DNA from: Orbilia blumenaviensis
Lineage: Eukaryota; Ascomycota; Orbiliomycetes; Orbiliales; Orbiliaceae
Reading direction: 5' to 3'
DNA length: 64,000 nucleotides
Assembly: GCA_036872755.1 (NCBI GenBank)
Contig: JAVHNS010000013.1
Location: forward strand, 1,426,001 to 1,490,000
The notes beneath the pieces are model-generated. The model saw nothing but the letters and a program-made list of their open reading frames with translations. It did not search any database and was not told the DNA's origin. Of the stretch, positions 20,410 to 32,270 are shown piece by piece. Made by a program: the position numbers and the translations under genes. Every line of letters begins with the position of its first letter. Position 1 is the stretch's first letter.

Positions 20410-23347
20410 TACATTTTTAACATTTTTTAAAATCTATTTACTAATTCTAAATCTTAAACTAACAACTAAATACAAACATAATTGACCAACAATGTACTAT
20501 ACAAGACATCCACATCCAACCAGATTAAAACCATAACCTGTTCTTACAGAGCTTAATCCGCATCTCCATCCTAAATTACATAAAGATGGAATATATAAAC
20601 ATAGAAATTAGAACTGCGACTGCAATTATATTAACTACTAAGATAACTATTACTACGGCTACTACTAAAACTACTAGAACTACTCCACCAATTTTGGCAC
20701 CTATTCTTCAATCTCCCCTCTCAACCATACAAGCAAATCTACTATCTTTTATATTGTTGCTAATTTATTGGATTTAATGCCAAATAAGCTCATTATATCA
20801 TATAAACCCATTATTCCAAATGAACCCATTCCCTCCGACATATACCATTCCATTAATGGTATGTAACTATCCAACTAAAAATTTCTTTGGTTAAAACAAT
20901 TTTACCATTTTTACAATTTAGAACTAAAATATTCCAGAAATTTCCTTTGTGGTTCCATTTGTAAACTTACATTGGTATAGCTCAGATTACTAATATAACT
21001 CAGATTATAGCTCAACTTGTTCTCAACTGGTAAATCTTTAACTTGGGTTATTGCTTGCACTTCTTTAATTTTTTATGCTCATAAATACGTTGACTCAATC
21101 ATCTAATTTATTGTGATGTTAATTATTTATAAATATTTTTTTGCTTTTTTTTTATTTTTAAAAAAATTTGGAGTTGGGAATTTATATATTTCTGGAGTAT
21201 TTATGATGTGAGTATATGAAGTGTTATACGTTATTGGACTTTCCATTAAATTCACTATTATTGGGGTAGTTGTTTTGTAAGTTTTGTATTTGGATTTTTT
21301 TTTAATTGTTATATGTGGTTTTAAACTGTCTGATTATAGTTTTAGTTTTTCAAAATATAACTATCTATTATTTTTTGAATTGAATTGATTTTTTAAACTA
21401 ATTTGTGGATATATAAATACTCCTTCAAAGTTGTTATTATCTTACCAGACATTGGTTACCATTTTTAATAATTTTTTGGTGATATTTTCTAATTTTTTAG
21501 TTAAATTTCAGATTTTTTTTATTTTTGCAAAATATTTTAAAAATAAAGACAAATTTTTTTGTGGTACTACCACCATTTACTTAATAATGTTATAATTCAA
21601 TAATTTAGGTTTTTTTTTTTTTTCATTATTGTCATATGTTTTTTACTCCACTTTAACTTGAGTTTTAATTTTAAATTATTGTTTTTTTGTTAAAATTTTA
21701 ATTTCTAATTTAGCTTTAACCAAATCTTTTACTAGTTGTTTGTTATGAATTTTTTGGAATTTTTCTAGTAGATTTTTTATAATTTTAGTTAATTTAGTTT
21801 TTTGTTTTTTTATTTTTTTTTACATTACTAATTTTTGTTTGTTTTTTATAGTAAATGTTGATTTGATATTTTTTTTTATGGCTACAGGAATTAATGTTAG
21901 TTGTTTAATTTAGATTATTGTTAATTATATTAATTTTATTAATTTTAATATAAAAATTTCAATATTTTTAATAAATATTATTTTTAGTTTTTTAATTTTT
22001 TCCTTTTTTGTTCGCACTAAATTTTTTTTCTTCTTAGTATTTTTTTCAATTTTTTTTATTTCAATACTATTTAGTTGATATTAATCATTTTTGTTTGGAT
22101 AGATTTTTATTTTTTTATATTTTGTTTTTAAATTTGATTTTTAAAATTCTTATAAAAAAATTATAATGGTATTTATTATTTTTGGAATTATTTTAAATAA
22201 TGAAAATATTTTTTTAATTAATTTTGTATATATTTAAATTAATAATTTTTTTAATATTAATTTAATATTAATATATAATTTTACTTTATTACAAATAATA
22301 AATATTAAATTTGGAAATACAAAAGCCAACTTTTTAAATTGTTTATTAGCATTCACATTTTCTAGAATTAACCAGGTAGTAATTTGAATTGCTGCATATT
22401 TATGGTTCAAAAACCATGCTATATTGACTTTAAATTTCTTAATCCCTTATTTTGACTTATATAATTAGAAATTATTGTGATTATTATCAGTTTAAACATT
22501 TTAGATGTTTTAAACATTATCATCTTATACCTTCGTCTTCTTTATAATTACTGGCAAATTGGGTGCCACTTGCACTTGTTAAACTAGCATTTAAAATATT
22601 GATATCTAAGGTAAAACCAATAATATTCTCTCTTTAATTTCTTCTTTCATAAACATCAAAAAAATTTTGTCTTTTTTTTTTTTTTTAACACCCATTATCT
22701 CAGGACCTAATAGTTACATGATTTTGAAGATTTGATAAGTAGTACAACTATATTGCCAAAATAACTAACTATTTAAATAAAAAAAATACATACAAACTAA
22801 ATTACTATAATTAACTAATTAAATACTAAATGTGTGCAAGTACATACAAGACTAAATAAGACAAATAAAATTAAATTAAATAAGATTGAACTAGGTAAAT
22901 GTGTGCAGTAAGTACATACACAACACATATAATTTTCTTACTAAATTAGGAATTCTTTCTCCCAAACTAATTAAACTATTATTTTGATTAAAAATAAATA
23001 TACTTATTTATCTTAATAATATAATTTATTAATAAATTTACTAAATTGTTTTTGGAAGTTTTAATATAGATATTAAAAATATAAAAATTTAAGAAATCGC
23101 AATCTAATTAGTTGTATATAGGTGGTGCGGAATAAAATTTCTTAGGATAAGAAAACTTTTTATTTCGTAAGTATACCGAAATCCGGAAAACTTTTCCCAA
23201 ATTTGACTATCCCAATTAAGTAATTTTCACTAATCAAACAATTACTCTACTCTTAATAATACACCAGAAGTTCAACTCTTTTGCAATTTCCCAAAATCAG
23301 CTCAAAAATCTTGCTAATAAAATTAAACTCTTTCAATACTACCAAAT

Positions 23348-23468
23348 TGTAGTGGTACTTGGGATAATGGTATTAATAAGTACCCTCATAAGAAGACCAG
23401 GGGTTTAAGTAGCTTATATACAGGCAGAGCATTAATTAAGTGGTTACGGGGCCCAGGGGCGCATTACA
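23348..23468 (-). repeat. 121-bp LTR of the old element, right (5') copy
   Basis: Partner of 4521-4641. Immediately inside it, on the minus strand, the sequence ATTTGGTAGTATTGAAAGAG could be a primer-binding site (TGG three bases from the LTR), but the tRNA was not identified. Confidence 0.9.
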
Positions 23469-26080
23469 GGCTACCTGGCTAACACAGCTATTTACATATG
23501 TTGTCATTCTTTGCAGAGCTCTATTCCATCATAGGGCTTACTAATATTCATATCGTTTACGGTTCTCCGAAGATGGCAATACTGTATAGACTAGGTTATT
23601 GTCAAGGCTACGGCGTTTGGTTCCCTAGGGCGATGATAATGTTGCCGAAAAGTAAGTTCTGGTACGTATACTTGCAACATATTTATCTATCAGAAAAACC
23701 AGGATCTTCTGTAAACAGAAAAAGTCAACTCATAAACAATGCAAACGGATAGCAGGAGCTAGTGCTCGGAAGAATTTCCAGGCATGAATACTTGAGTACT
23801 CGTCTTGTATTAAGTACCTACCTGTTGGCCTTGGATCTAGACGATTAGTAGAGAATGTTAGCGAAGAAAAGATAGTGAAGCATTACCTTAGTCTAGGTTA
23901 CCACTTAAGTACTTAAGTAACCGCCCGGGTATGTACGTAGGTAGGCACCTGCGTAAATACACCTGTAACTGCCCAGGTCGACATGGCTATAGGTGCTGTC
24001 TACCTAGGTAAACTTGAGCTAGTTGAGGCTCTTCTTTCGTTCCGTCTCGCTTTGAAATTTTGTGACACATGTAGTTGTCTTCCCCAGCAGAGAACTCCCC
24101 GGGCCTTCAATCGTTATCAAATTTGCAAATACATTTGGCTATATATTATGGAGGTCGTCGCGACGTCAAAGGGATCAATATTCGGAGTGAATCAGGTGTT
24201 GTTAGATTTAGTGTCATTCTTGAGCACCAGGGCTAAAGGCATATATGCACTAAAGCACTGGGCAGCTAGATTCCTACGCTGATAGCTAGGTAGTTATGCC
24301 ATAGTTGCCATATATGCTGGAGGAATACCTGTTTACCGTATCCAAAAAAAAAATACATATACATTGGAGTTATAGAGCTTATTAAACAGTGTCAGCTGAT
24401 GCAGAAAGATGGCGTTTTGGGCGGGGGGGGCTCTAGAGCTAGAGGGTGAGATAAGTCTTTGGCTAAAACTAGAAGATCCGAACATGACACTGAACCCTGG
24501 TATTTTTACTGGTGGAGAACACTAAATATAGCTGTTTCTGGCAGTCTTCGAGAAGCCGTCCTAGGCACAAAAAAAAAAAAAAAAACTGCCCGACCGGCGA
24601 ATTAATCTATAGCTACCTAGCTAAGGCATACAATATTTGATACCCAGTCCTCACGCGATCGATTCGATCCAACTGGCGAAGCTCGCGGAACGCATAGGCT
24701 TGACTATTCGGACTTCCGAACTAGCTAGCTATATCTACGCTCATGCTCTCCGCATGCAAAACTGTTGGAGCAATGCAATGCGACGGTGTACCATGGTGAC
24801 GAATTTGGGGTTCGATTTAGAATTCCTGAAACGGGTTTCATGCGAACTCCCCGCCGTCGAGCGATGGCGACTAACTAACTGAGTCTCCTCTTCGCAACCG
24901 GGTTGTACACGTAATTATAGTCCGATACTAGTACTGGGGCACGAGGGTAAGTACCTATTAGGAGCAGTAAAAGCTCAAGGCCAGTTATGTGGTCAGTTAA
25001 GATACTGTCCGGTCCTCCTTCGATCAATACAAGTCCAATTTGCAATTGGCCCCCCTGCATAGAGAGGTAATGCAATGTCATTTCCGAAGCTCTCCTGATC
25101 AGAGCTATGGAGGTCCCAGGCTTCTTGCAATTGTGTCAGCGCAAATTTTTTTTTTTTTTTTTTTCTCCTAGGAATGAGGGTGCGGAATGCATTTATATGC
25201 CTCTGTAGTTGCTCTAGCTGACTTGCATGCAACTTGACTCAGGTTAACGGTAAGTGTAAATTAATTAGCTAGGCTTAACTATAGGATGTGTGTATATGTA
25301 TATATCTACCAGAATTCCCATTGAGTTGATTCCTCTTATGTTCTCGACTATTATAATATTCTCTCTGTAACTATATTTATATTACATCGATAGCTGGATC
25401 GATATCCCCTTACTTTACCTAGTCTGAGTGCTTCAAACGAACTTCAATTCTTCTTCATCACAATATTATATTATCTTCGGGCGGTTTAATTAACTTCATT
25501 CCTTTTTTTTTTCATACTTAACGAAATACATAAATTTCTTCACCAAAAAGACAGGTAAGTTGGATCGTCCGAGTTCACGTTCATGCATTGGCTCATGGCC
25601 CAGCTGGTGCACCACCGGTGGCTAAGCATCTTGCATTCTGTTCTTGTTGTGGGTGTTCTGGCGTATGTGTCAACATCTCGCCTTCAACACCAAAAAGCTA
25701 ACAGCTGCAGCCCAGCTTCCTTCTCCAGAGCAGAAACCTCGACAGCTTCCTCTTCTTCTCTTTCTTACTCCCTCAGCTCTTCATATCTCTCATCCCTCAT
25801 CCCCCATCGCCAGTCGCCATCGTATTCGTTTCCGTTGGTCTCTGTGTCTCTCTGCGACGAAGACGGTACGGTTCTGTCTGTCATCTCCCCGCTTATACTT
25901 ACCCGCTGGGCCCCACCAATCGATCCTTCTAAGTTTCAACCGTCCCTTCGAACATCTCACCCCCCAAAAGCCTCCCATCTTCAAATCTACCCGGAATAAC
26001 CACCTGTCCACCGGCCTCATCCGCCTCCAGTGTACGTTTGATAAGAAGAAGACTCTACTAGGAGCTACACCCGACAAACA
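23469..26080. other. No convincing gene; includes 5' region of ERV29
   Basis: The first five bases are the right GGCTA duplication. Open frames at 23498, 23983 and 24637 have no recognisable features. Homopolymer runs occur near 24570 (A) and 25147 (T). From about 25550 the sequence becomes CT-rich and includes a possible 5'-UTR intron donor (CAGGTAAGT at 25553), as expected for the ERV29 leader. Confidence 0.5.
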
Positions 26081-27441
26081 ATGGCTCAAATTCGCGGCAC
26101 TGCCGGTTACCATCTTGGTGGTCCTCCAAGGCAGTTTGGAGGCCCTCCACAGAACCCGAACGCAACCAACGATCCATCGCCTCTCGATGCCATTCGCGAG
26201 CAGACCAGCAAGATCGAGGATCTTTTGGATACCTACTTCGATCCTGTCAAGCCGTACGTTTGTTTTCCCCTTCCTTCCTTCCTTCCTTCCTTCCTGCTTC
26301 ATTCCGTATCCCTGCAGGAGAGAGATGAAGAGAGGGAGAGTTATAGCCGCCGGGCTCAACAGAGGAAAAAAGTGGCTGGGGTTTCCAAGAGATGAGGTTG
26401 AAGAGAATATACTAACAGCAGCCACGGTTTGCTTGTTACACAGGTACCTACCAGCGATTGGACGTTTCTTGATCGTAGCTACCTTCTTAGAAGATGCGAT
26501 TCGGATAATTACACAATGGAGTGAACAGTTGAAATACCTCAGTGACTACAGGCACAGTACGTTTCTTTTCTATGCCCCTCCTCCTCCTCTTCTCCCTTCA
26601 CAATGGCTTTCCACCGAATCAACTGGAGCAGCTTAACTGATTCTGTTTGGCGGTGTAGTTCCCTGGGGCCTCACCCACTTCTTCCTCCTCGCCAACGTCA
26701 TCACAATGGCGACTTGCTCTGTGATGGTTATCGCTCGCAAGCACTCCGAATACGCTGTCGGCGGTCTCATCGGTGTTGTGGTCACCCAAGCTCTCGGATA
26801 CGGTCTCATCTTCGATCTTAACTTCTTCCTCCGCAATCTCTCCGTCATGGGTGGCCTTCTCATGGTCGTTTCCGACAGCTGGAACCGTAAACGATTCGCT
26901 TTTGCCGGTATTCCACAAATCGAGGAGAAGGACAGGAAGATGTACTTCCAGCTCGCCGGGCGTGTTCTGCTCATTTTCTTGTTCATTGGATTCGTTTTCA
27001 GCGGAGAATGGAGTATTAGCAGGGCTTTGGTCAGCATCTTGGGTTTCGTCGCCTGCGTGATGGTCGTTGTTGGATTCAAAGCTAAGTGGAGTGCTATTAT
27101 CTTGGTGGTTATCCTGAGCATTTTCAATGTCATCATCAATAACTTCTGGACTGTGAGTAATACCCTTGATTGTCTTGTCTTCTGCCGAAATCATGATGGG
27201 TGGAGCGCTAACTTGAGGAAACGTAGCTGCAACCACACCACCCTCACCGCGACTTCGCCAAGTACGACTTCTTCCAGATCCTGTCTATTGTGTAAGTGTT
27301 ACTCCCAACCACCAATTCCAAATGTGTGGATTTTCTTTGTGAAGGGAAATGCTAACGATCGAACTCAGTGGTGGTCTCGTTCTCCTGGTCAATATGGGAC
27401 CTGGTCAATTCAGTGTCGACGAGAAGAAGAAGGTCTACTAG
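26081..27441 (+). CDS. ERV29: ER cargo receptor, Erv29/SURF4 family
   Basis: Five exons (26081-26253, 26444-26556, 26659-27152, 27227-27291, 27369-27441) join to 305 residues, the usual length for the family. It is a multi-pass membrane protein that gathers soluble secretory cargo into COPII vesicles at the ER. Conserved text includes SPLDAIREQTSKIEDLLDTY, PAIGRFLIVATFLEDAIRI, DYRHIPWGLTHFFL and FWTL..HHPHRDF. The C-terminus EKKKVY supplies a KKxx-type dilysine signal for COPI return to the ER. A long frame running through the introns from 25644 is not real. Confidence 0.95.
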
Positions 27442-28405
27442 ACGTTTTTTACACCTCGCTCTCCTGTATACCGGTGCTTTTGCGAAGCATACACTGCATG
27501 CATTAACGATATAAATCATCGCTTTTATATGAAGTTGCTACCACTATTACGTACTCCTACAACCCTTGGGGCAGTTCTGAGGAGATAAGGCAGTGCCCCG
27601 TCTTCTCTTCTTGATAAGAACGACCGAGACGACGAAAAGAACCCTCTATATGTTTTTTTATATTCCACGGCAGAAGGAAAGAAAAGTTGATATGAACCGA
27701 CTGTGTCTCCCCCCCCCTTTTTTTTTTCTTGTGATTAGTTCCTGCATTTTCGTATCTTGTTACCTCTTTTCTCTCTCTTTCTTGTCGGCTTCTTCTTCTT
27801 CTTCTTTCTTTTTATATTGCAGTATACCTTTTCCAGCTTTGTATTTTTTCTTCTCCTTTTCTTTGGTGTCCCACTCTCACGAGATCTTTTTTGCCCTTTC
27901 CTGGCTCAAAATCATCCTTCCACCTCCTTTGTAAATAATACGTTGGGAATGAAATGAGATATTGGCATCTTTCAGACTGTTATCGTCATGCATTCTGGTC
28001 AAAGCTATTGACGGGGAATTCGAAATGGCCAGTGCGGTGCCTGCAGCCCGAGCGGCCGGTGATTGGCCAATTGACGGAAAGGACAGAGTTAAAGAGGAAA
28101 GGTGCCGTCGCTGGAAATGGCCCTTTCACATGTTTTCCCAATCTCCCTTGTGTTGCCCAACAATCCCTTTCCTTCCGCCGAACCAAAAGGATGACGCGCC
28201 GTCGAGTGGAATGATCCCTCCACTACTTTCTTTTGCCCTTCTATACCAGCATATATTAGGTCTTGATATCTTGGATGGATGATGTGTTCGTAGAACCAGC
28301 AACCTTCGTTCTTCGGCCAGCAGCCCCCTCTGCCCGATTCTACACACCTTGCATAGCAGAGGACTCGAAAACTACCCTGGCCTGTTTGATGATGATGCAG
28401 GAGCG
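27442..28405. other. Intergenic: ERV29 3' region and promoter of the next gene
   Basis: It contains long pyrimidine-rich stretches (27700-27900). No gene recognised. Confidence 0.5.
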
Positions 28406-30438
28406 ATGACGTCGGTGTGTTTTTTGTTTCCTTTTACTTTTTTTCTGTTTTAAGCCGAATCCCCAATGTAATCGACTAATGCTCAGATTTTGGCATATTT
28501 ATAGATTTTTATCATCACAATCGTTAACTTTTATCGGCTCGTACTCGGGTTTATCCTAGCTGTGTTTACGGTACGTCATCATTCTTACCAATTCTAAATT
28601 ACTCTACACTTTTATTAAAGAGTCCAGAGAGGCTAATTTAGATGTGAGAATAGAGGATACGGTCACTTGCGAGTCGTTCGCCGCATTACAGAACTCTTGA
28701 AGAGTTAAATGGACTTCTAGCTACGGCTACTACTTTTGAAGAATGGCAAGAAGCGGCCGAAAGGCTGGATGTACTGTTGGGGAAGGATATCTGGTATGTT
28801 GGGAATGGTTATATCCTCTCTTGTTTTTTTTTTTTTGAGATAGAAGCAAGGGGCTGATATTTTTATGGTGTTGGTAAACAGGCGAAGGGACCCGATTAGT
28901 AAGCCGTACGATTATAAAATGATCCAAGAACGGTTGGAGGCTCTGGAAAGGGCGAGGGGTGAGGGTGATGTACCGGGGATGGTGAATCTCCTGCGGTCAG
29001 GTTAGCACCCTTATGTCTGATATCGGAGTAGATGATGCTGATAGTGGGGCTAGGGATGTTAAGAAACCTGGGGAATATATGCCATGGGAATCTATACAGC
29101 CAGTCTTATGCGGGGTATGTTAATTCATTGAAGGGGATGTGTCGTATCATTAACGACTATGAAGCTAATACCTGATATTCTTTTTTTTTTTTTTTTTTAA
29201 ATAGAACAAAGCTGTTGATTGAGGAGTATATCCGCACAGTCATGGCTTCTCTTCACTATATTGCAGAACTGCCGCCCTCACCGATCCTTTCGCCCCAGAC
29301 GAAGTTGAATATTCTGCATGATACGCGGTCTTCGTTCGGTCGAACATCACTGATCCTGCAGGGAGGTGCTATCTTCGGATTGTATCACATTGGAGTTGTT
29401 AAAGCTCTGCTACTTCGGAATCTGCTACCGAGGATTATCACTGGCACTGGAGTCGGGGCACTAATCGCTGCACTAGTATGTATCCATACTGATGCAGAGC
29501 TCCCAGGATTTCTTTGCGGCGAGGGGATTGATTTGTCTGCTTTCGCTGGGAAGGAGAAAGGCGGTGTTAAAAGAAAACTCTTTAGGATACTAAGAACTGG
29601 GTATCTCCTCGATATCGGAGTTATTGAAAGATGTGTTAGAGCCAATGTGGGGGATTTGACTTTCGAGGAAGCCTACCAGCGGACGAAACGGGTTTTGAAC
29701 ATCACACTGGCCGAACAGAAGGGTGCAGATGGAGCGAAGATTCCAGGCTTGCTCAATCATATCACCACACCTAATGTACTAATTTACACAGCGGCTTGCG
29801 CGTCAAATGCAACAGGTGGACTGTATAAAGCGGTTGAATTGCTGTGTAAAGACCACAATGGGGTTGTGGTGCCTTACACAAGCACGCTCCCTCAGCGACA
29901 GGGTTCACCTGCAGCTGGGAATACGGGTTCCTCGGCTGGAAAGGCCAAACTGTCGAGTAGAAGACATGGAGATCCGAGAGGTTCGCCGCACGCACGAGTC
30001 GCTGAACTGTTCAACGTCAACCATTTTATTGTCAGCCAGGCTAGGCCGTATATCGCGCCGTTTATATCGCCTGCACACACGCATTCAACAAGCTCAGGGT
30101 TCTATAAATTATTGGGGTTGGAGATCAGACATAGACTGCAGCAGATTGACACGCTAGGCCTGCTACCGGTCGGTATCAGAAAGTTTTTGATCGATGAAGT
30201 CGTACCGGGAAGCACGCTTACTGTGGTGCCTGATCTTGATTACATGGATTTTGAGATGCTGGTGGAGAATCCCTCCCAAGAGAGGGTAGGCTACTGGATC
30301 ATGAAGGGGGAGAGAAGCGTCTGGCCTGTTTGTGGGGAAGTGGAAGTTAGATGTGGGGTGGAATTTTGCTTGGAGAGGTTGTGGGAGGACGTTCGAAGCC
30401 GGCAGCTAGGAGTTAGTCGACGGAGGGACGGACGGTAG
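28406..30438 (+). CDS. Patatin-like protein of the Tgl3/4/5 lipase family, catalytic residues missing
   Basis: Supported exons are 28505-28570, 28654-28793, 28882-29000, 29054-29114 and 29205-30438 (539 codons). A tiny first exon MTS at 28406-28414 with a weak donor is tentative. Exon 1 gives a membrane-anchoring segment (NFYRLVLGFILAVFT). An N-terminal lipase-associated domain (TFEEWQEAAERLDVLLG...) is followed by the patatin domain. Family members are lipid-droplet triacylglycerol lipases using a Ser-Asp dyad. The oxyanion GGA motif (LQGGAIFGLYHIG) is intact. The nucleophile motif GxSxG reads GTGVG (codon GGA at 29449-29451, about residue 211), so Ser is Gly. The downstream segment before FNVNHFIVSQ lacks the usual DG[SG] and reads GDPRGSPHARVAEL. 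Both catalytic residues therefore appear lost, suggesting a pseudoenzyme or acyltransferase/regulatory role. Confidence 0.85.
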
Positions 30439-30837
30439 TCTGCATACATCCATCCATCAAATTGATAGTTAGTATCTACCGTCATCGTCATATACTTATT
30501 TCTACGCGTGCATTTACACCGGAGTTTTTTGCAGGGCCATTTTGACTTTAGAATTATGGACAAGATGATGTTCGAGTGGTATTTTTAGAAGGCTTAAAAT
30601 TGGGCACCCACGTTTTTTAAACGTCGACTATAGATCGCCGACGGATCTGACAATGAACGCTCGCGAAATAGGACGATATACATAGTTCATCATTTCATTT
30701 TCATCACTCGGACAGGCTGAGTGGTTTAATACTTTTGAAGATGTGACCGATTCGTAAATTTCCCACAAACGTTTACATTCACACTGTAAAGGAATCGATA
30801 TCGATATCACCTTCATTCCAAAAGAAAGGAAAGCAAG
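30439..30837. other. Intergenic between lipase-like and transporter-like genes
   Basis: Nothing recognised. It should hold the promoter of the downstream plus-strand gene. Confidence 0.5.
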
Positions 30838-31976
30838 ATGCTGCCAACGAAGAAAGTATATTCGGGTGTAGACGTCGGAGAGCGCGAGCCTCTACTGCCC
30901 ATTTACCGGTCTGAAGAATCATTTGAACCTCTCGAACTTGAAATTCATGGTGAAATTCAGAATTACTACTACGGCAGCCCGTACGATCGCGATGCGTCAA
31001 GATGGAACTGGAAGAAATATTTCCTACCATTGGTTTATACTGTTACTCTCAGTACTGCTACGTTATTGCACCGGCACATTCTTACTGAGAGCCGGATGCC
31101 GTACTTTCTAATGGCGGTATATAATACTACCGCCACTGCCGTTTCGCTCAGTTGTATTGGTTATAATTCATACAGAGAGACAAGCGTCCAGAGAGAGATG
31201 ACAGTAAGCGATGACGAAACTTTCATTGAGAGAAAAGACAGAGCAACAAACCACTGGAAGCCGTTCGCATTTATATTCCTCTACATGGCCTCTGAGGAAG
31301 GATTTTGGTTTTCACTAAACTCCATGGATATGGTGAGGAGAGGGTTGGTGTACTTAACATACCCCATGTTCGTGGCGATTTTTACCTGGGAGTGGGTCTT
31401 CTCGGGGAGGCGGGACAGGGTTCTTAAAGGGGTCAATAGGGAAGAAGTTAATAGGTTGAAGATTACAGCTGCGGCGGGCTTGTTAGGGATCTGTTGGAGT
31501 TACATGACGAGTGTTGAGTGGTGGGTCTGTGTGGTTGCCGTCGCTGGGGCTGGGTTTAAGGTATCCCCCTCGCTACCCCCCCTCCCTTCCGTGTTTTCGT
31601 TTTTTTTTTTTTTTTGAAGATATATATAAAATCGATACTGATACATGAGATGAATATATAGAATGTCGTTACAAGGGATATATTCATGACCAGTCAGCAT
31701 CATGCATCTGAGTTAGTCATGTTGGCATCCAGTGCACTATCATTCAGGGCGCTCATGTCCTGCTATGGCTCTCCTGAGTATTCACTCGTCTGGCCTCAAT
31801 TGAGAGAGGTTTCGTGGCTTCTTGCTGGGAAGGTTCTGGGAGTTGGGGTCTGCTATGGAATTTCACAGTTGGTTTTGGTGGAGATCCTGAGGATTTGGGA
31901 ACCCGTGAGGGGAAGTTGGACGGCGATGGGGCCGGCGGTAGTGGCTGTTTTAAGTGGTCTCGCCTTAGATATTTAA
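30838..31976 (+). CDS. Multi-pass membrane protein, drug/metabolite-transporter type
   Basis: Two exons (30838-31560, 31662-31976) give 345 residues. About 60 soluble N-terminal residues precede roughly eight to ten hydrophobic helices. The later half (GFKNVVTRDIFM, then SALSFRALMSCYGSPEYSL) resembles the second repeat of nucleotide-sugar or triose-phosphate transporters. The substrate cannot be told. The intron is 101 bp and contains a T-run. The predicted family is moderately sure, the function is not. Confidence 0.7.
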
Positions 31977-32270
31977 TTTGACCTATACGTAGGTACCTAG
32001 GTAGATAGTCTCGTGTATTTAATATATCCATGCTTTTAGATGTGCACAGGCACGGATTTTATGCTGCTGTATATAGTAGATCGAAGGAAGTCGAGGTTTT
32101 AACCCATCAGAAATCATTATTTCTTATTCAAGATGCATGTAAGGAGAATGTGAGATGTGATATTCATTCCGATATAAAACACCAGAACGCCCGGTATAAT
32201 GCTAAAAGTACAAATCCGTGGGTACGAAGGAGACAAGTAGTAGAAAGGAAAAGAAGAAGAAAACAGATGA

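Larger units (their letters stand above)
15253..23347. other. AT-rich mutated interior of the old element, main part
   Basis: About 8 kb of extreme AT-rich DNA full of stops. The strand bias changes along it. About 15250-15780 and 21130-22250 are poor in C on the plus strand, whereas about 15800-20400 is nearly free of G. 20410-23347 could not be assigned to any known part of the element, and this leader is long. Less altered patches occur at 17650-18000, 20410-20920 and 22320-23340. Near 22830-22925 a 25-bp segment (TAAATGTGTGCA...AGTACATACA) occurs twice. Confidence 0.65.
4521..23468 (-). mobile_element. Old, heavily mutated Ty3/gypsy-type LTR element, carrying a nested element
   Basis: The ends are 121-bp direct repeats starting TGTA and ending TACA, flanked by GGCTA duplications. 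Without the nested element (6058-15247 plus one 5-bp duplication) the element is about 9.75 kb. All recognisable coding remnants are on the minus strand and in gypsy order: gag-like N-terminus near 20.4 kb, decayed zinc knuckle near 19.27 kb, a post-protease segment near 17.9 kb, reverse transcriptase YVDD motif near 16.82 kb, and integrase N-terminal region near 15.5 kb. The rest of integrase should lie in 4642-6057, beyond the nested insertion. A polypurine tract (minus strand) abuts the left repeat. The interior is extremely AT-rich and full of stops, as expected after RIP. No function can remain. Confidence 0.85.

Noticed and set aside
22830..22925. Twice-repeated GTGTGCA...AGTACATACA segment considered as a CRISPR-like or satellite array
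   Set aside because: Only two imperfect copies in mutated transposon DNA of a eukaryote; no array.
25644..26636. 330-codon plus-strand frame
   Set aside because: It runs through the 5' leader, exon 1 and two introns of ERV29 in another frame; pyrimidine-rich sequence keeps it open.
30690..30760. GGCTGAGTGGTTTAA resembling a tRNA D-arm
   Set aside because: No complementary acceptor stem or B-box at the right distance.
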